A stretch of 64,000 bases of DNA from Lepus europaeus (lineage: Eukaryota; Chordata; Mammalia; Lagomorpha; Leporidae), in the NCBI RefSeq assembly GCF_033115175.1, contig NC_084828.1, positions 96,287,388-96,351,387 on the forward strand. The letters are read 5' to 3'. A program made the position numbers and the translations under genes. The first letter of the stretch is position 1. The number at the start of each line of letters is the position of its first letter. Below, one piece after another: positions 61,101 through 64,000 of this stretch. The notes under the pieces are model-generated. The model worked only from the letters and a program-made list of their open reading frames with translations, ran no database searches and was not told where the DNA came from.

Positions 61101-62483
61101 GAGCTTATATTGGTGCACAAAAGGTTGAAATTCATGAGTAGTTCTTTCATACGCTGCATTTTCCACAAAATTTTTTATGAAAAAAATCTGCATAAATTTA
61201 AAAGCATAAGGTTGCACCAAACCATACTTTTTAGTTCCGTTTCCCGTGGAATTATGGGTGATCTCTGTCACTCTCAAAGTATTTCTGCATTTTCTTTGTA
61301 TGTACGGTGACAAGTTGTAGACTGTCTAGAAGCAAAAACCATAAACTTTAAGAGCAAGTTACATTTGGATTTAAGTGAGCGGGGGGAGGGGAATCTGTTT
61401 GGTAAGCCCATTAAAAGCGCCGCTGTTTTTCTGTGGACAGCAATATGGCTTCTGTAAGGCAACGGTCGCTGAGAAGGTTGCTGGGGAAGAGGTGGAGGTG
61501 ACCTGCACCGTATTCCCAGCCCAGGTAACAGCTACATGGATATTCTTGCCTGCACCTTCCTGAGTGCTGTGACCCCTCACATTTATGCAATGCATCGTAT
61601 TTATGGTACTTTGCTGTCCCGTTCTGAACCTCACCATGTCATCATTGGAATCATCTCCAAACGCAAGGCTGTTTGAGCCTCCCCCTCCCCCATGAAGCTG
61701 TCGCTGTAGGACAGACCCGTTCTCCTATGGAGCTGACAAGGCTACCTCTTCACTTGTGGGAGGTGGGAGTGGTTTTCCAAGGGGTGGAAAGTACAGATGG
61801 TTGCAGGTACAGATGACCAAGGCTGACGTCTGGACATAGGTGGGGTGCTTTTACTCATGGGACATGGGTATGTAAACCCACTGTCACCAAGACAATCCTG
61901 GGGAGACTGGGGCAAAAAAGAATTACTCAGGCACAAAGGATTCTTGTCGGGTTTATAGGTGGTTCCTTTATTGCCCGATGCCTTGCAAATAAAAACCATT
62001 GCTATGAGGAAGTTGGTCAGGGGGGTGCCCAGACCCATAGGTGGATTGTCTGGGAGGAGCCAGCGAGCTAACCTGTGGAAATGGTCCTCTCTCCAGCTTG
62101 CGGTCCCACAGCCCCAACCAGACGTCGCTGGCGCAGCAGCAGTGGACCCAGCCCCGGCAGTGGACCAAGCCCCGGCAGTAGACCCAGCCCTGGCAGTGGA
62201 TCCAGCCCCGGCAGTGGATCCAGCTTCACCTGTGTCCCCTCCAGATGGCCCACCTGCATCTTCCCTGGTGGTGGGGCCCGTGTTGGTGGTACAACCCCCG
62301 GTCCCGCCCCGGGCGCACTACGACCTGCGCCAAACCTTTGCAGGGGTGCCCTCGATGGAGTCAGGCTCGGGAGAAGCCTTCCACCCTGGGAAAGCGCCCG
62401 TGGTGGTGCAGCCTAGCATTGCCGCTGCCCCTGGCCCTGTGATCACCCCGTGCCCAGGGAAGGTCAGATACTTCAAGATCTAA
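55454..62483 (+). CDS. AHSG: AHSG (fetuin-A, alpha-2-HS-glycoprotein), complete, seven coding exons
   Basis: Exons 55454-55666, 57705-57815, 58617-58701, 59013-59176, 60312-60413, 61441-61524, 62097-62483 sum to 1146 bases: 381 codons plus TAA. A signal peptide of about 18 residues (MKSLVLLLSLAQLWSC) is followed by two cystatin-like domains (exons 1-3 and 4-6) and a Pro/Ala-rich tail (exon 7). Twelve cysteines in the mature part (for example C32, C89, C100, C114, C132, C146, C149) fit the six disulfides of fetuins. LETTCH, DGQF and PLLAPLNDTRV are conserved; S138 sits in an S-A-E kinase motif. The product is secreted by liver, binds calcium phosphate and blocks ectopic mineral. Unusual: a five-copy AVDPAP repeat at 268-297, which helps make it longer than human (367). 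Sequons are N99-C-S and N156-D-T; the human N176 site is lost. Confidence 0.98.
55667..57704 (+). other. AHSG intron 1
   Basis: 2038 bases, no CSINE. Contains an old MIR- or L2-like segment (about 56040-56275). The remaining stretch holds nothing I can name. Confidence 0.85.
56040..56275 (+). mobile_element. MIR/L2-like remnant in AHSG intron 1
   Basis: AAGTGCCTCCTGTGTGCCAG, GGAGATACATTGTCCTTGTC, AGTAAGCATCCAGCAGGGG and TTCGATCTCAGACCTG follow an old mammalian repeat. Confidence 0.6.
57705..57815 (+). CDS. AHSG: AHSG coding exon 2
   Basis: Acceptor TGTCTCCACAG, donor CAT|GTGAGT, phase 0. Encodes RPTGEVYEFEIDTLETTC and LANCSVRQ with the N99 sequon. Confidence 0.97.
58088..58154. repeat. (TA)n-(GA)n microsatellite in AHSG intron 2
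   Basis: About 18 TA units pass into about 15 GA units, abutting the tail side of the minus-strand CSINE. Confidence 0.95.
58150..58474 (-). mobile_element. CSINE, older type
   Basis: ACTTTATTTGAAAGAGTTAC, CCATTCCACTGGTTCACTCC; ends ACCACAGCGCGGACAC. Lies 140 bases before AHSG exon 3. Confidence 0.94.
58617..58701 (+). CDS. AHSG: AHSG coding exon 3
   Basis: Acceptor TCTCTCCAG, donor CCAG|GTAGAG, phase 1. Encodes AVEGDCDFHVLKQDGQF and the last cysteines of cystatin domain 1. Confidence 0.97.
59013..59176 (+). CDS. AHSG: AHSG coding exon 4
   Basis: Acceptor GGTCCGCAG, donor GTG|GTAAAG, phase 0. Encodes DSAEDVLRLCPDCPLLAP, N156-D-T and FNAQNNGAYLQLVEIA; N176-G-A is not a sequon. Confidence 0.97.
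59177..60311 (+). other. AHSG intron 4
   Basis: 1135 bases, no CSINE and no repeat I can name. The short intron 3 (58702-59012) is likewise plain. Confidence 0.8.
60312..60413 (+). CDS. AHSG: AHSG coding exon 5
   Basis: Acceptor TTTCATCAG, donor AAG|GTGAGT, phase 0. Encodes PLPVSTYVEFAVAATDC and AKCNLLADK. Confidence 0.97.
60414..61440 (+). other. AHSG intron 5
   Basis: Contains a run of 14 C (60577-60590) and a mariner-like MITE remnant (about 61068-61300). Confidence 0.85.
61068..61300. mobile_element. Mariner-like MITE remnant in AHSG intron 5
   Basis: ACATTCATGAGAAATGGAG, GAGCTTATATTGGTGCAC, GAAATTCATGAGTAG and CATTTTCCACAAAATTT match the blocks of 42564-42751. A reversed second half has AAGGTTGCACCAAACC and TAGTTCCGTTTCCCGTGG. 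More diverged than the other copies. Confidence 0.55.
61441..61524 (+). CDS. AHSG: AHSG coding exon 6
   Basis: Acceptor CTGTGGACAG, donor CAG|GTAACA, phase 0. Encodes QYGFCKATVAEKV and VTCTVFPAQ, closing cystatin domain 2. Confidence 0.97.
61525..62096 (+). other. AHSG intron 6
   Basis: 572 bases without a repeat I can name. An open frame runs through the acceptor into exon 7 but is not used. Confidence 0.8.
62097..62483 (+). CDS. AHSG: AHSG coding exon 7 (Pro/Ala-rich tail with hexapeptide repeat)
   Basis: Acceptor CTCTCTCCAG; encodes LAVPQPQPDV, five AVDPAP-like units, VSPPDGPPAS, HYDLRQTF and the C-terminal TPCPGKVRYFKI, then TAA. HYDLR and the final cysteine are the conserved landmarks of the fetuin-A tail. 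Confidence 0.97.
   Translation, partial: LAVPQPQPDVAGAAAVDPAPAVDQAPAVDPALAVDPAPAVDPASPVSPPDGPPASSLVVGPVLVVQPPVPPRAHYDLRQTFAGVPSMESGSGEAFHPGKAPVVVQPSIAAAPGPVITPCPGKVRYFKI
62139..62228 (+). repeat. In-frame 18-bp tandem repeat in AHSG (five units)
   Basis: Five 18-base units of the form GCAGTGGACCCAGCCCCG, encoding AVDPAP, AVDQAP, AVDPAL, AVDPAP, AVDPAS (residues 268-297). Units differ by one to three bases, so the array is fairly young and keeps frame. Confidence 0.95.
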
Positions 62484-62830
62484 GCTAGACACAGCAGAGA
62501 TGAGAAAATTTGGCACAAAGAACGCGTGCACTGTTGTGTCCAAGCCTGCACGTGGGTGGCCGCTTTGTCTGCTGTCAAAATCGGTGCTGCATGAGGTCTA
62601 CATTAGTGTCACGTCTCCAATCCCTCCTTCAAAGGGGGAAGTAGAGGAGGCGGGGCGAGGTCCAGCAGCAAGGATAAGGCCGACAAGTTGATTGCCATCT
62701 CTGTCTTCCAATCGACCTCACATAAGCAACTGAGCTGTGACTTTGAAAGGTGCTCTTGCCAATCTTGTATCTGCCTGTTAACAAAAGTGCCTGTTGGACT
62801 TTCCTTAATAAAGAAGATTCTAAGCTGAAA
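62484..62830 (+). other. AHSG: AHSG 3' UTR
   Basis: Non-coding from the TAA to shortly after the AATAAA at 62807-62812. The exact cleavage site is not known. Confidence 0.75.
62807..62812 (+). terminator. AHSG polyadenylation signal
   Basis: AATAAA in TTCCTTAATAAAGAAG, 324 bases after the stop. It is the first such signal downstream, giving a 3' UTR of about 345 bases. Confidence 0.8.
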
Positions 62831-62927
62831 TGTGGTCTGATTATTGCCCACTTCAGCCAGGTTTTGTTCCCGTGTGTGGTCTGTCATCTCGACAACCACA
62901 CCGTGTCCCTGATTAAAATTCACCTGA

Positions 62928-63241
62928 GGGCTAGCACCGCGGCTCAATAGGCTAATCCTCCGCCTAGCGGCGCTGGCACACCGGGTTCTAGTCCCGGTCA
63001 GGGCGCCGGATTCTGTCCCGGTTGCCCCTCTTCCAGGCCAGCTCTCTGCTGTAGCCCAGGAGTGCAGTGGAGGATGGCCCAAGTTCTTGGGCCCTGCACC
63101 TGCATGGGAGACCAGGAGAAGCACCTGGCTCCTGACTTCGGATCAGCGTGGTACACCAGCTGCAGCAGCCATTGAGGGGTGAACCAATGGAAAAGGAAGA
63201 CCTATCTCCCTGTCTCTCTCTCTCTCACTGTCCACTCTGCC

Positions 63242-63275
<34 letters not shown>
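62928..63275 (+). mobile_element. CSINE, younger type, very long A-run, perfect target duplication
   Basis: Head GGGCTAGCACCGCGGCTCAA, end ACTCTGCCTGT followed by 35 uninterrupted A (63245-63279). Flanked by AAAATTCACCTGA (62915-62927, 63276-63288). The pure tail and intact duplication mark a recent insertion. Confidence 0.97.
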
Positions 63276-63281
<6 letters not shown>

Positions 63282-63288
63282 CACCTGA

Positions 63289-64000
63289 AAATAGAACCGA
63301 AAGAAAACAAAAGCCTACTGGGGTGCTGTATACAGGAAAAAGCGAGGCTAGAATCTGCTCCCAGCCCGCAGAAAATGATCTTTCCCTATGAGAAAATAAG
63401 GGACGGAAAATATTGCTGAAATAGAATCAGGTACCTGAACTCGGAATATGAAAGCCACCGGTTTCCCCCAATACCCACACAAGAAGGGATTGGTAGTTAA
63501 CACAGCAGCCTCGAGGCTGGCACTGTAGCGCAGTGGGTAAAGCCACCCCCTGTGATGCTGGCAGGGTGCTGGTTCTTGTCCTGGCTGTTCTACTTCCAAT
63601 CCAGCTCCCTGATAATGATCTGGGTGTGCTGGGCCCCATGTGGGAGACCCAGATGAGATCGCTCTCTCTCTCTCTCTTTCATCTCTCTCTTCTGCAACTC
63701 TGGCTTTCAAATAAATAAATAGATCTTCAAAACATACACATACACAGACCTCATTTTATGTCTGTTCATTGTTCATGTTTAAAATTCCTAGAGCTCTCTG
63801 TATACACTTCACTTTATACTTCATGAGGCGGATCTTTCTAGAAGATCTATTTCAAGGACCCCAATGCAAGCTTTGGTTTCTAATACAATCAGAGAGGGTT
63901 TACTCAGACAGATAAATCCATAGGCACCCTCCAAGTTCCCAGATAGTACGTAGGAATAAGCAGTCCCCATTATAAATGGTGCCCAGGTAATTTCAATTTT
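63289..64000. other. Intergenic DNA downstream of AHSG
   Basis: Apart from one CSINE nothing is recognised. FETUB is the expected next gene in mammals but no part of it is seen here. Confidence 0.5.
63512..63733 (+). mobile_element. CSINE, older type, internally deleted
   Basis: Head CGAGGCTGGCACTGTAGCGC; about 100 bp lost between TGATCTGGGTGTGCTGGG and the CTCTCT tract; ends CTGGCTTTCAAATAAATAAAT. Confidence 0.92.

Noticed and set aside
61959-62096. Upstream extension of AHSG exon 7 as coding
   Set aside because: The frame is open, but a good acceptor (CTCTCTCCAG) and phase 0 fit with exon 6 place the exon start at 62097.

Overview
This is nuclear DNA from a lagomorph (rabbit, hare or pika). 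About 55 copies of the lagomorph-specific tRNA-derived CSINE are scattered through it. There are also old mammalian L1, L2, MIR and MaLR-like remains, two CpG islands, and split genes with canonical GT-AG introns. The gene order TBCCD1 (minus), DNAJB11 (plus), AHSG (plus) is the order known at human 3q27.3. I cannot settle rabbit versus pika from the sequence alone.

Layout. 1-9600 is non-coding and lies inside TBCCD1; only its first coding exon (9601-9936, minus strand, residues 1-112) is in the window. 9980-17500 holds the TBCCD1 5' region and the divergent promoter of TBCCD1 and DNAJB11. It has two separate CpG-rich blocks (about 13.17-14.10 kb and 16.87-17.95 kb), and the second carries five inverted CCAAT boxes in 315 bp. 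17526-35088 is DNAJB11, complete: ten coding exons whose lengths add up exactly to 358 codons plus stop. 35.1-55.3 kb is intergenic and repeat-rich, with no gene I can support. 55454-62483 is AHSG (fetuin-A), complete: seven coding exons giving 381 residues. 62.8-64.0 kb is intergenic DNA on the far side of AHSG.

Functionally the two complete genes are unrelated neighbours. DNAJB11 (ERdj3) is an ER-lumen Hsp40 that works with BiP. AHSG is a secreted liver glycoprotein that inhibits ectopic calcification. TBCCD1 is a centrosome/Golgi-positioning protein. The promoter types fit: CpG island without TATA for the housekeeping pair, and a TATA-like box without a CpG island for AHSG.

I did not find a new biological system. 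The most distinctive things seen are a five-copy in-frame 18-bp repeat (AVDPAP-like hexapeptide) in the last exon of AHSG, a changed pattern of N-glycosylation sequons in the same protein, the dense CCAAT array at the DNAJB11/TBCCD1 promoter, repeated CSINE insertion into one target site at two places, and copies of a short palindromic mariner-like element. Exon boundaries are read directly from splice signals and reading phase. Repeat boundaries are read by eye and may be off by several bases. Family names of the old repeats rest on resemblance to remembered consensus sequences.
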